The notes beneath the pieces are model-generated. The model did no database searches, had not been told where the DNA came from, and was given only the letters and a program-made list of their open reading frames with translations. Position numbers and translations under genes: made by a program. Below, one piece after another: positions 53,847-62,703 of a stretch of DNA of 64,000 bases. The stretch is from NCBI RefSeq assembly GCF_000702265.1, contig NZ_JNKZ01000004.1:62001-126000 (forward strand). The letters are read 5' to 3'. This stretch comes from Butyrivibrio sp. NC2002 (GTDB lineage Bacteria > Bacillota > Clostridia > Lachnospirales > Lachnospiraceae). The first letter of the stretch is position 1. Each line of letters starts with the position of its first letter.

Positions 53847-54842
53847 TTAGAGCTTTCCGCCCTGAAGGTCTTTTGCAGGTTTTACCATGATCTCGTTATA
53901 TTTCATCATGACTACGCCTTCTTCATATTCGCCTATTGCAGGCTCATTTTCTTTTCCTTCAAGGTTATTTATTATCTGGCGCGGTATATTGACTCCGCAT
54001 GCATAGGCATGCGGATAACCACCGCCAAATCTCGGGTTAACTTCAGATAGATACCACTCGTCATTTTCTTCGTCATGGAACAGATCGATATCTATCATTC
54101 CACTAAATCCAACCTTCTCAACAAAGGTCTGTATCTGTGAAAAGAGTCTCTCATCTTTTACAGACAGCGACTTATCGGTTTCGCCTGCACGCATCTTTAT
54201 CTTCTTTTTAAGAAAGATAGATGTGCACTTGCCGGAAATAAGATCTATATATACATCTGCGCCGTATTCCTGTCCGCGCATAAACTCCTGGATCATCAGC
54301 CCTTCATAGTCATTGTAGAGAGCTTTAAGCATGATATCCGATCTTACCGAATTGATATTGATCGAAGCGCTTCCTGCTCTTGGCTTTACAAAAACAGGGA
54401 AATCAACGTCCCCATTTTCTCTTGCAGCTTCAAACTCCTCAATAGTGTTGTAGCACCTTGCAGTAGGTATTCCAAGCTTTGTGAGCATCTCATACATCCT
54501 GTATTTATCAAGGCTCGTCTCGCACAGCTCATAGCTGGAAACAAGTGGCGTTACGCCTATTTCCCTGAACCTGTCTTCATTTTTGGCAAGAAGCGACAGC
54601 TCAGGATCTATCAAGCTCAAAACACCGGATATTTCTTCCTTTTTACATATATCCAAAATGCAGTCTATATAATCCGGCGCATCGATCCTTGGGACGATAT
54701 AGCACTTATCCGCATCATATATAGCAGGTCCAATATTAGAGCAATCAGTAGCAATCACTTTGCCCTTTCCCTCAAGCTCTTTTTTAAATGCCTGCACAAC
54801 CTTATTTCTGGTTCCTGCACTGAGAATCAAAATATTAGTCAT
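53847..54842 (-). CDS. ATP-grasp domain protein (CarB-like short form)
   Basis: A 331-residue ATP-grasp enzyme. ILILSAGTRNKVVQAF is the N-terminal pre-ATP-grasp Rossmann strand, KYRMYEMLTKLGIPTARCYN near residue 112 is the usual entry and FVKPRAGSASININ near residue 149 is the nucleotide-binding lysine loop. SEVNPRFGGGYPHAY near residue 270 is the metal-binding Glu/Asn site. Such ligases form amide, peptide or carboxylate-phosphate bonds. In a uronic-acid locus an amino acid-amide ligation to a sugar is a fair hypothesis, not shown. First gene of the minus unit; long spacing from AAGGAT to ATG. Confidence 0.82.
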   Translation of the reverse strand: MTNILILSAGTRNKVVQAFKKELEGKGKVIATDCSNIGPAIYDADKCYIVPRIDAPDYIDCILDICKKEEISGVLSLIDPELSLLAKNEDRFREIGVTPLVSSYELCETSLDKYRMYEMLTKLGIPTARCYNTIEEFEAARENGDVDFPVFVKPRAGSASININSVRSDIMLKALYNDYEGLMIQEFMRGQEYGADVYIDLISGKCTSIFLKKKIKMRAGETDKSLSVKDERLFSQIQTFVEKVGFSGMIDIDLFHDEENDEWYLSEVNPRFGGGYPHAYACGVNIPRQIINNLEGKENEPAIGEYEEGVVMMKYNEIMVKPAKDLQGGKL

Positions 54843-54891
54843 ATTCTGTATTTATCCTTCCAAAAATCCTATGAAAACTTGCAGTAAACAA

Positions 54892-54921
54892 TTGAAAATT
54901 GCCTTCAGCATAATGTATTAT
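54892..54921 (+). promoter_or_regulatory. Promoter for the YitT gene
   Basis: TTGAAA at 54892-54897 and TATTAT at 54916-54921 are spaced by 18 bases. The leader to ATG at 54968 would be about 40 bases and includes GGAG five bases before the ATG. Confidence 0.5.
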
Positions 54922-54967
54922 AACTTAAAGGAAGTGCTTTGTTAAATCTTGATATTTTGGAGTAGGT

Positions 54968-55828
54968 ATGAAAATAGATCTTAAAAGAGGTTCTGTAAGA
55001 TTAGCAGTCGTTCTTGTAGCGGCTTTTTTAATGGCAATTAATATCCAGACGTTTGTAAATGCAGGCGGTCTGTACCCCGGTGGAGCGCAGGGAATCACCA
55101 TCATCATTCAGCGTATCGCGCTCAAGTACTTTTCATTCGCGATTCCATACACACCCATCAATATACTGCTTAACATATTCCCGATCTATATAGGTTTCCG
55201 TTATATCGGTAAAAAGTTTACACTATATTCCATGATAATGGTCATCGCAAACGGTATTTTCGTCGATCTTATACCTGCACACTTTATAACCCACGACCCT
55301 CTGCTCATCGCAGTATTTGGCGGAATCCTGGGCGGCGTATCACTTTCCATATGCCTTATGGTTGATGCCACAAGCGGCGGAACAGACTTTATATCCATTT
55401 ATTTATCCCAGAAAAAAGGAATCGATGCTTTTCCAATAATCCTTGCGGGAAACTGCGTGATCCTCACTATTGCAGGTTTCCTATTTGGTTGGGACAAAGC
55501 GCTTTATTCGATCATATTCCAGTATGTTGCAACCCAGGTTCTTCATATAATGTACAGAACCTATCAGCAGGAAACACTTTTCATAATAACCGAGTATCCC
55601 GAGGAAGTATGCGAACTCATCTATGACATAACCAATCACGGTGCTACACTTATCCACGGCGAAGGAAGCTTTGAACACAACAACAGGAAAGTAATCTATT
55701 CCGTTGTCAGCGCTTCCGATGTAAGAAAAGTTATTCCCGCGGTCAAAGAGCTCGACCACAAAGCCTTTATCAACACCATTAGAACCGAGCGTCTTCAGGG
55801 TAACTTCTATTTAAAGCCCAGAGATTGA
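54968..55828 (+). CDS. YitT family membrane protein
   Basis: A 286-residue protein with five to six hydrophobic helices followed by a cytosolic C-terminal domain of about 75 residues (DUF2179, starting near TLFIITEYPEEV). AGGLYPGGAQGITIIIQRIA near residue 32 and GGILGGVSLSICLMVDATSGGTD near residue 117 are characteristic YitT (PF02588/PF10035) signatures. Function is unknown; a transporter or sensor role is suspected. It is not glycan-related, lies divergent from the ATP-grasp unit and is a single-gene unit ending at the terminator at 55,881. It may mark a boundary of the glycan locus. Confidence 0.92.
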   Translation: MKIDLKRGSVRLAVVLVAAFLMAINIQTFVNAGGLYPGGAQGITIIIQRIALKYFSFAIPYTPINILLNIFPIYIGFRYIGKKFTLYSMIMVIANGIFVDLIPAHFITHDPLLIAVFGGILGGVSLSICLMVDATSGGTDFISIYLSQKKGIDAFPIILAGNCVILTIAGFLFGWDKALYSIIFQYVATQVLHIMYRTYQQETLFIITEYPEEVCELIYDITNHGATLIHGEGSFEHNNRKVIYSVVSASDVRKVIPAVKELDHKAFINTIRTERLQGNFYLKPRD

Positions 55829-55880
55829 TCAATAATTTTTAATTTCTTAACGATAACGTCACATAAATGCTTAAGAAAAA

Positions 55881-55921
55881 GCCCTTCACCCACATTTTAT
55901 AATGAGTGAAGGACTTTTTTT
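55881..55921. terminator. Bidirectional terminator between YitT and the giant surface protein
   Basis: CCTTCAC (55883-55889) pairs with GTGAAGG (55906-55912). On the plus strand seven T follow (55915-55921); on the minus strand five T follow the stem. It can serve both convergent genes. Confidence 0.75.
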
Positions 55922-55964
55922 CAATTAGCGATTGCCTTATGACTTTTCGTCATTCATTGCTTTC

Positions 55965-58900
55965 TTATTCTTCTTTGCGTCTTTTTCCTGTTACAAGAAG
56001 TGTTGCTACAAGTCCTGCCGCAATGAGAAGTACCAGTGTTCTGGAAGCGTCTGTTGTATCATCTGTTCCGCCTCGTCTTGCTCCGAGAACTCCTGCCTCT
56101 TCGGGCTCTTCTCTCTTTGCTCCGAGAACTCCTGCCTCTTCCTGAGGACGGTTTACACCCTGAACCTGACCACCATCATTGTCATCATTGTCATCATCGT
56201 TTTCAACGAACGGAGCCTGTCTTGCAGGTGTGTCATCATCGTCATCATCATCATCATCATCGTCGTCATCTACAACCGGAGGTACAGGATCGATTATAGG
56301 ATCGATTATAGGATCAAGCTGATCAGGATTCTTGGTCACGATACTGTAGACAATTATATCCGATGCAGGCATTGTCATTGTCTGACTTGCTGCGTGGCTT
56401 GTGATCTTGCCTGTAAGTACTGCTCCAAGTTTTGAAAGTGCATCCGACAGCTTAACTCCGAGCATCTCAGCCTTAACTTCTTCCATATTCCAGATACCGA
56501 ATGTGTATCCTTCTACTGTAGGAAGGTCAGGACAATCAAATACTTCACCGGCTGTTGCTGTTCTGTTATGAGTTGCAGCTTCTGCAAGAAGTGCATCCCA
56601 GTTTGCAGGCTTCTCTACACCATCAGCTATTCTGTACTCGAATTTGATGTTATAGATTATTGCCTTAAAGGTTGCTATAAATGTTGTGTCTTCGTAAAGT
56701 GTGTAAGTTTCCTGAGCTTCGCCTGAGATATATCCGGCAGAACTATCAGGATAGCCATCTGTGTAGTTAAGATTCTTGATTACATCATCTACGCTAAGCT
56801 TTTCTCCGACACCGTCGAGCTTGACCTCAACATCTTCGCCTGCTTCATTCTTCTTAACAACATACCATGCATCAAACTCATATCCAGCCATTGGCTGTGC
56901 TTCAGATCCTGTGATCTTATCTGTCTTTGTCTTCTGGATATCAGCATCCTTATCATTAGATGTCGTTCCTCCAGCCCTTGCAACGTAGGAAACTGTGTAA
57001 GTATCATCATCGTCGAGCACAAATCTTGCTTCAAACTGTGCACCTACAAACGGTCCGGTTTCTCCGCAAAGTGCTTTGAGTTCTGAGCTGATAACTTCAG
57101 GAGTAAGTACTTTTTCCTGACTTACAAGTTTTCCGATAACTGATGCATCAAGAGGTGCTCTAAGTTCAAATTCACGGGTCTCTGCATACATGTACCAGCC
57201 GTCGAACTTGTAACCTGCGTCAGGCTTTGCAGTTGATCCGATAATTCCATCAGTTGAGCGGATCCAAGGAACTGTTTCATAGGTCATCTGATCGAATGAT
57301 TCAGGATTATCAGGCCATGAAACAAGACCATGATCATATACTCCATCCTCATTTCTTACAATATATGTTATGCCATATGTTGCTTCAGGATCCTTTTCGT
57401 AGGTTCCTATAACTGTTACATTGTTTGCAGGCATCGTAAATGTGCCGCTTACTTCACTTTCATCAATGGTCCAGCCTGTAAAAACATAGCCTTCAAGATA
57501 ATCTTCATCAAGGATATTAACTGTATCACCTTTATTGTAAGTATTTTCATCTATAGGTTCTGTTACTTCAGGACGAGGGCAATCTACAAATACATATTCG
57601 TAGGTTACTTTGTAATCAATCGGTGTGAAGGAACCAATAAGCTCAACATTGCTTGCTGGCATCACTTGTTTACCTGTAACTACTTCTTCCTGTCCATCAA
57701 TCTTCCATCCATTAAAGGTGTATCCTTCAGGAACAGTTGCAAGTTCCTGTACTGTATAAGTATCTCCTGCGTTGTATGTATTCTGATCCACAGGTGCTAC
57801 TGCATCTTCAGGTGATCCTTCTACAAATGAGTATGTCACATTGTAGTCGATCGGTGTGAAGGAGCCAACAAGAACTACGTTGTCTGCAGGCATCACTTGT
57901 TTACCTGTTACAACATTGCCTTCTCCACCAATCTTCCAGCCATTAAAGGTGTATCCTTCAGGAACACTTGCAAGTCCCTGTACTGTATAAGTATCTCCTG
58001 CCTTGTACTTATTTTCATCTACAGGTGCTACTGCACCTTCAGGTGATCCTTCTACGAATTCGTAGGTTACTGAATACGTTGCTGCAGGTTTTTCCCATAC
58101 TGCGAAGATTGCCTGATAAGGTTTTGCTTCATCTGCTGCTACCTTATTTGCTTCTTTCTCAAATGCACTATCTCTGTAGAAATTTGTACCATTGTAGTAA
58201 AGGAGCATATTGGAAGGAAGTTCTGCACCATTCTCAATAATAAGTGCAGACTGTTTATAGTTGCTTTCTGTTGTCATGAAAATGTCTACTTCTTCATCGC
58301 TGCTACCCATATTTACAATTGCCCAGCCCTTAAATGTGTATGCTGTGCGTGTAGGTGCTGCCTGAATAGCTACTGCTTCATTGATACCAAGTGTGCTTTT
58401 CTTGTAGTTGGCTACATTATCAACATGGAAAGCTGCTTCTCCATCATTTTTGAACCACGGTATGAATGTAGGTGTGGGTTCTCCATTCTTCTTAAATGAC
58501 GGTCTTAACTGAACCGTATAGTTGTATCGAGGCTTGCCGCTTGCATCTACCTTTCCTGTAGGTTCTTTTTTTGCATTTGCTGCAAGAACATTAAATTTAG
58601 ATCCCGGATAAATCACTGAGTTTTCTACATCTACATATTCTCCTTTATCTCCTTTATCTTCATCATACTTCTGCATTACCCAGTGATCAAAACGATATCC
58701 TTCAGGTGCTTTAATTGCAGCAACTGCTGATGCTTCTGCATTATCTACATAAATATTAGAGTCAACAGGGTTTCCTTCTCCTGTAACTGCAGGATCATAA
58801 TCAGAATCTGTCTTAATATATGTAACTTTAATGCCATCTGCACCTTCAAGTACCTGACTCCATCTTCCGTACAGATTGAATTCATTTTTAACCCAATATC

Positions 58901-61900
58901 TGTTTTCCTGCTTATCCTTATTATAGGTTGCACCCTCGCCGTGCTTATCCATATCATCTGTAAAGTGATTATCCCAGTCATATGGAGTTGTCACAGTCAT
59001 GTCGTTAAGGACTGTATCTGCGCTGAACATCTTTCCGTCATCAGTATACCAGCCAACGAAAACGTATTCATTTCTAACTCCTTTAGGTAAGCTGATCTTT
59101 CCGCCATAACTTACACGGAAACACATTCCCTGTTTATCAGATCCCCATGAAAGAGATTCATCTCTATCTGAGTTTGGATGTAAGAATACACGATATTGAA
59201 TCTTTCTCCACTTTGCATATACTCGTATTCCGCCTATAGGCATCGTAGTATCAAAGTTAAAGGGAGTATTACAAGTTGCATCCGTATACCATCCATCGAA
59301 AATATATCCGCTTTCACCTGCAGGAAGATCAGGAACATAATTCTTTACATTATCCGGGATTAGAGCTCCCTGATCTATTTCATCGCTTTCTTTAAACAGA
59401 TGATTGTCGTTACTTCTGAAATTACCTTCATCACCTTCTATATATTTTCCATCAAAGAATGCTACTTTATAAACTTCACGCCTATAGAGATAGTTTGTGT
59501 GATGGACTGTCGGATTTTCCGTAGTCCAGCTTCTGTTCTTTCTCCAGTTATTATCAAAGCCTACTTCTCTGTTATTTTCTGAATAACAGATATAGCCATC
59601 ATATTTAGGAGCATTCTGCTCTGTAACATTTGTATTACTTGAGCGTGATTGAATAACATCTGCCTCATAATAAGTAACACCATCAACAGTCTTTACTGTT
59701 TTCCCGGAATAATCCTCACCTTCAACAGTCTCATACCAAATATGATATCTCCAGTCATTACTATTACCAGGGAATCTTACTATAAGGAAATTACCATCAT
59801 TACCTTCTGCCACATTGGTTTTACCAAGGATATTCTCATTTAATACAGAAACAAGTCCCTTAACTGTACCATCGCCACCTGCTGACTGATTGGGCTTAAG
59901 CTTAGTGCCGACCATCATGATAAAGCTTACAGGATAATAATTTCCCACGCCTTGTATTTGTTCATATTTTGGCCATTTTGCACTTATATCTTCTCCGTAA
60001 TATGCATCAAGTTCGAAATAATGTGCAGTAAACCCTTCTACAGTAGCCTGATGATCCTCTAAGCCTGCAAGAGTAGGATGATTTCTCTGGTCGTCATGCC
60101 ATGTTGCAATACCCCAAATATTACCTCCCCTATTCGAATTATTAGCAAAGGAATATCTGTTATTGCCATTTCCATTATCTCTATAGTAATAGAATCTTAC
60201 TTTATACTCTATTCTATCGAAGTACAGATTCAGAACTGTATCACCTTCAGGAGTGATTTTTATTTTCTCGTCTGCTATTTTATCTCTGTTCAGGTTGAAT
60301 CCTATATAATGCTTTTCAACGTTTTTATCATTACCAATCTTTACATAGTCTTCGTCCCTGTTGTCAACAATAGTATAAGGAATGTTCTGTCCAACTTTTC
60401 CTTCGTTCTCTATATAAGCTTCCTTTAAATCATATCCGCTTCTCTTATTGTTCTGAAGCCATAATATAACTGTATATGGAGCCTTATCTTTCGCTTCCCA
60501 CTTTGCAAAAATATTCGTTCTATCAACGAGGTATTCGTTAAAGTTAAACTCATTACCTTCAGTACATGCCTCGTCTCTATACCATCCGGCGAAATTATAT
60601 CCATTTCTCTTCATATCAATGGTAGGTTCTTCCGGATACTTTCCACTATATACAAACTGAGGAGCTACATAAGTTGCACCTTTACCATTCTCATTAAATA
60701 CAAGCCAATGACCTTCTGGTGCATTTACTGAAAACTCTACATCTCCGGAAATAACAATCTCATCACCTACGCCATATACTTTTCCTTCAGTATAGTCCTT
60801 AATATTGCTGCTACCTGACTTTACAAACCAGCCTTCAAAATTGTGATAGTCGTCAATAGGTGTATATCCAAGAGTTATAGTATAATTTGCAGTTTTATCA
60901 GATGCTGTCTCGCTTATCTCTGCAGTATCAGAACCAAGAGATATGTTATTCATATCAAAGAACGAAACCTTATATCCTCTGCTAAACATAGCATAGTAGA
61001 TAACAGGCTCAGCGCCTTCTTCATCTGCATCTATGTCAGGAGGAAGCATACGTTCAACTGCTGTTCTTACTTCCTCTATAGTGAGACCTTGAGTATCTAA
61101 AGTATAATCTTCTTCTGTTGTCCAGCCTCTGAAAATAGTTCCATCTTCCTGATCGTCAACACCGGGATCATAGAGAACCTGCTCCATGTTATCGCCCTGT
61201 TTTACGAGCATTGAAGCTATCTCTTTTGTTCCGTTCATGAACTTAACACGAAGTCTTGCATCAGGATCTCTGCTGGTAACAACTACATAAATTGAGAATG
61301 CGTCTGAGCTAAATGCTACCTCATCTCCACTTACCTGAGGATCGCTAACAACTGCTGCTTCACCTGCATTATCAATATGAACAACGTCAGTATTTTCAGC
61401 CTGAGCGATTGCTGTGTTCTGAAGTACTACGCTTATAGCCTTGAGGGGCTCTATTTCTTTCTTTTTGTACCAGAATGATATATCTACAGCTGCTACGCTC
61501 TCTACTTCTCCTGCAACCTTTTCTGTTGCAGCATCAAGTATTCCCTGATCCTCAACTACAGATACTTTCATTTCTGTATCTGCAGGGAATGCGCCTTCGG
61601 GAGCGCTTACTTTTACAGAGATATCTCCGGCGCTGCCTTCGAAATCCTTTGCAGGCATTTCTATTTCTTCTTCAGGCTCTTCTTCTACTTCGATCTTCTC
61701 GAAATTAGCAGTATATGTAGCGCCATCTATAATCTGAGCATCTGCCGGAACAAAGCTCTCTTCTTCGCCAACCGGGTTACCGGCTGCATCTGTCCAGTTT
61801 ATGAAGTCGTATCCTTCTGTTGCTTCTGCAATAGCACCTTCAAAAGCTGCTCCTTCAACTGACAGATCAACAGATTCTGAAGGCTTTGATACAGAGCCGC

Positions 61901-62447
61901 CTTCTGTTGCTGCATAATTTATTGTAACAACGCTGGAAGGCACTTCTTCAGGAACTTCAGCTGCAGGTGTTTCATCTACAGGAGCCTCTTCTGCGGGAGT
62001 CTCTTCTGCAGGTGTCTCTTCTGCAGGTGTCTCCTCTGCAGGTGCTTCCTCTGCAGGTGTCTCTTCTGCAGGTGTCTCCTCTGCAGGTGCTTCCTCAGCA
62101 GGAGTTTCCTCTACCTGTTCTTCTTCAGAAGCAGTGAGTTCTTCGGGAGTCTCTTCTTCAGGTTCTTCTACCTCTTCTTCGGGAGCCTCTTCGGCAGGTT
62201 CTTCAACCTCCTCTTCAGGCTCTTCTTCAATAGGCTCCTCTACCTCTTCAGCCTCTTCTTCGGCTTCGATGTCTCCCAAAAGATCTGCCTCATCTTCTAT
62301 AGTGTCATTTTCATCAATGGAATCAGCCAGCATAGATTCATCTTCTGTGGCACGAACACCGATACTGTTGTAATCGGATCCGAAGGTTGTAAATATTAAA
62401 ACCATTGCCAAGATCATTGCCAGCTTTCTAAAGAAAGATTTACGCAT
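55965..62447 (-). CDS. Giant cell-surface protein: acidic-Pro repeats, InlB/SHIRT-like repeats, VLGARR membrane tail
   Basis: About 2160 residues. In order: signal peptide (1-34), Glu/Pro-rich ETPAEE repeats (about 60-170), an InlB B-repeat-like domain (173-250), a beta domain like that in the 7891-10884 protein (265-395), many Flg_new/InlB-type repeats (W-x-x-D and GYxFxGWY cores, about 400-1450), three SHIRT-like repeats (1455-1690, two nearly identical), further InlB-type repeats, 13 consecutive Asp (2060-2072), VLGAKR and VLGARR (2107, 2120), a helix (2137-2154) and a basic KRRKEE tail. The layout fits a wall- or membrane-anchored adhesin. No LPXTG motif is present. Start is ATG at 62447 after GGGGG; the frame opens at TTG 62453. 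Confidence 0.88.
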   Translation of the reverse strand: MRKSFFRKLAMILAMVLIFTTFGSDYNSIGVRATEDESMLADSIDENDTIEDEADLLGDIEAEEEAEEVEEPIEEEPEEEVEEPAEEAPEEEVEEPEEETPEELTASEEEQVEETPAEEAPAEETPAEETPAEEAPAEETPAEETPAEETPAEEAPVDETPAAEVPEEVPSSVVTINYAATEGGSVSKPSESVDLSVEGAAFEGAIAEATEGYDFINWTDAAGNPVGEEESFVPADAQIIDGATYTANFEKIEVEEEPEEEIEMPAKDFEGSAGDISVKVSAPEGAFPADTEMKVSVVEDQGILDAATEKVAGEVESVAAVDISFWYKKKEIEPLKAISVVLQNTAIAQAENTDVVHIDNAGEAAVVSDPQVSGDEVAFSSDAFSIYVVVTSRDPDARLRVKFMNGTKEIASMLVKQGDNMEQVLYDPGVDDQEDGTIFRGWTTEEDYTLDTQGLTIEEVRTAVERMLPPDIDADEEGAEPVIYYAMFSRGYKVSFFDMNNISLGSDTAEISETASDKTANYTITLGYTPIDDYHNFEGWFVKSGSSNIKDYTEGKVYGVGDEIVISGDVEFSVNAPEGHWLVFNENGKGATYVAPQFVYSGKYPEEPTIDMKRNGYNFAGWYRDEACTEGNEFNFNEYLVDRTNIFAKWEAKDKAPYTVILWLQNNKRSGYDLKEAYIENEGKVGQNIPYTIVDNRDEDYVKIGNDKNVEKHYIGFNLNRDKIADEKIKITPEGDTVLNLYFDRIEYKVRFYYYRDNGNGNNRYSFANNSNRGGNIWGIATWHDDQRNHPTLAGLEDHQATVEGFTAHYFELDAYYGEDISAKWPKYEQIQGVGNYYPVSFIMMVGTKLKPNQSAGGDGTVKGLVSVLNENILGKTNVAEGNDGNFLIVRFPGNSNDWRYHIWYETVEGEDYSGKTVKTVDGVTYYEADVIQSRSSNTNVTEQNAPKYDGYICYSENNREVGFDNNWRKNRSWTTENPTVHHTNYLYRREVYKVAFFDGKYIEGDEGNFRSNDNHLFKESDEIDQGALIPDNVKNYVPDLPAGESGYIFDGWYTDATCNTPFNFDTTMPIGGIRVYAKWRKIQYRVFLHPNSDRDESLSWGSDKQGMCFRVSYGGKISLPKGVRNEYVFVGWYTDDGKMFSADTVLNDMTVTTPYDWDNHFTDDMDKHGEGATYNKDKQENRYWVKNEFNLYGRWSQVLEGADGIKVTYIKTDSDYDPAVTGEGNPVDSNIYVDNAEASAVAAIKAPEGYRFDHWVMQKYDEDKGDKGEYVDVENSVIYPGSKFNVLAANAKKEPTGKVDASGKPRYNYTVQLRPSFKKNGEPTPTFIPWFKNDGEAAFHVDNVANYKKSTLGINEAVAIQAAPTRTAYTFKGWAIVNMGSSDEEVDIFMTTESNYKQSALIIENGAELPSNMLLYYNGTNFYRDSAFEKEANKVAADEAKPYQAIFAVWEKPAATYSVTYEFVEGSPEGAVAPVDENKYKAGDTYTVQGLASVPEGYTFNGWKIGGEGNVVTGKQVMPADNVVLVGSFTPIDYNVTYSFVEGSPEDAVAPVDQNTYNAGDTYTVQELATVPEGYTFNGWKIDGQEEVVTGKQVMPASNVELIGSFTPIDYKVTYEYVFVDCPRPEVTEPIDENTYNKGDTVNILDEDYLEGYVFTGWTIDESEVSGTFTMPANNVTVIGTYEKDPEATYGITYIVRNEDGVYDHGLVSWPDNPESFDQMTYETVPWIRSTDGIIGSTAKPDAGYKFDGWYMYAETREFELRAPLDASVIGKLVSQEKVLTPEVISSELKALCGETGPFVGAQFEARFVLDDDDTYTVSYVARAGGTTSNDKDADIQKTKTDKITGSEAQPMAGYEFDAWYVVKKNEAGEDVEVKLDGVGEKLSVDDVIKNLNYTDGYPDSSAGYISGEAQETYTLYEDTTFIATFKAIIYNIKFEYRIADGVEKPANWDALLAEAATHNRTATAGEVFDCPDLPTVEGYTFGIWNMEEVKAEMLGVKLSDALSKLGAVLTGKITSHAASQTMTMPASDIIVYSIVTKNPDQLDPIIDPIIDPVPPVVDDDDDDDDDDDDDTPARQAPFVENDDDNDDNDGGQVQGVNRPQEEAGVLGAKREEPEEAGVLGARRGGTDDTTDASRTLVLLIAAGLVATLLVTGKRRKEE
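56232..56270. repeat. 13-codon Asp trinucleotide run inside the surface protein
   Basis: Thirteen aspartate codons (GAC/GAT) in a row. Long trinucleotide runs can slip in replication, so the length may vary between strains, changing the spacer before the anchor without a frameshift. Confidence 0.8.
57619..58080. repeat. Two near-identical 231-bp direct repeats inside the surface protein
   Basis: 57619-57849 and 57850-58080 are head-to-tail copies, 77 codons each, encoding SHIRT-like repeats (GYTFNGWKI and VTGKQVMPA in both). The nucleotide match is high, which points to a recent duplication and allows loss or gain by recombination. Confidence 0.8.
61938..62270. repeat. Acidic ETPAEE/EEPEEE low-complexity repeat region
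   Basis: In-frame 15- and 30-bp repeats (complement of GCAGGTGTCTCTTCT and variants) encode alternating ETPAEE and EAPAEE units from about residue 60 to 172. Repeat number is likely variable. It probably forms a stiff extended stalk near the protein's N terminus. Confidence 0.75.
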
Positions 62448-62485
62448 ATGCAATTCCCCCTTCTTAAGAATACATATAACTACTG

Positions 62486-62516
62486 TGTATAATTATTATA
62501 AGAAATATTCTTTCAA
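62486..62516 (-). promoter_or_regulatory. Candidate promoter for the giant surface protein
   Basis: On the minus strand TTGAAA (62516-62511) and TATACA (62491-62486) are 19 bases apart, about 40 bp before ATG 62447. A perfect TATAAT lies between them at 62500-62495 but without a matched -35. Which of the two is used cannot be told by eye. Confidence 0.35.
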
Positions 62517-62651
62517 AAATGCGTACGAAAAATGATTAGTTTCCTTCAAAACTCGTACTTGACAATCCATTTTGTTAACGAACAGTTTATAGTTTCTTTA
62601 GAATTAGGGATATCCTGTTAGCCTGTCCTTACATACACGAAAGGATTTTTG

Positions 62652-62684
62652 CAAAGAAAATACCCCGCATCTCTGCGGGGTATC
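62652..62684 (-). terminator. Rho-independent terminator after the right-edge surface protein
   Basis: A perfect ten-bp stem (62661-62670 ATACCCCGCA with 62675-62684 TGCGGGGTAT) and four-base loop, with a T-rich tail on the minus strand (TTTTCTTT). It ends transcription 20 bp past the stop at 62704, separating this gene from the next. Confidence 0.85.
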
Positions 62685-62703
62685 TCTGTGTTATGAGAAA
62701 TTA

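Noticed and set aside
55932..56435. Plus-strand 167-codon Cys/Ile-rich frame
   Set aside because: It is antisense to the C-terminal tail and Asp run of the giant surface protein and has no ribosome site or family motif.
61938..62270. Regular short repeats resembling a CRISPR-like array
   Set aside because: The units are in-frame coding repeats of a secreted protein, contiguous, without unique spacers.
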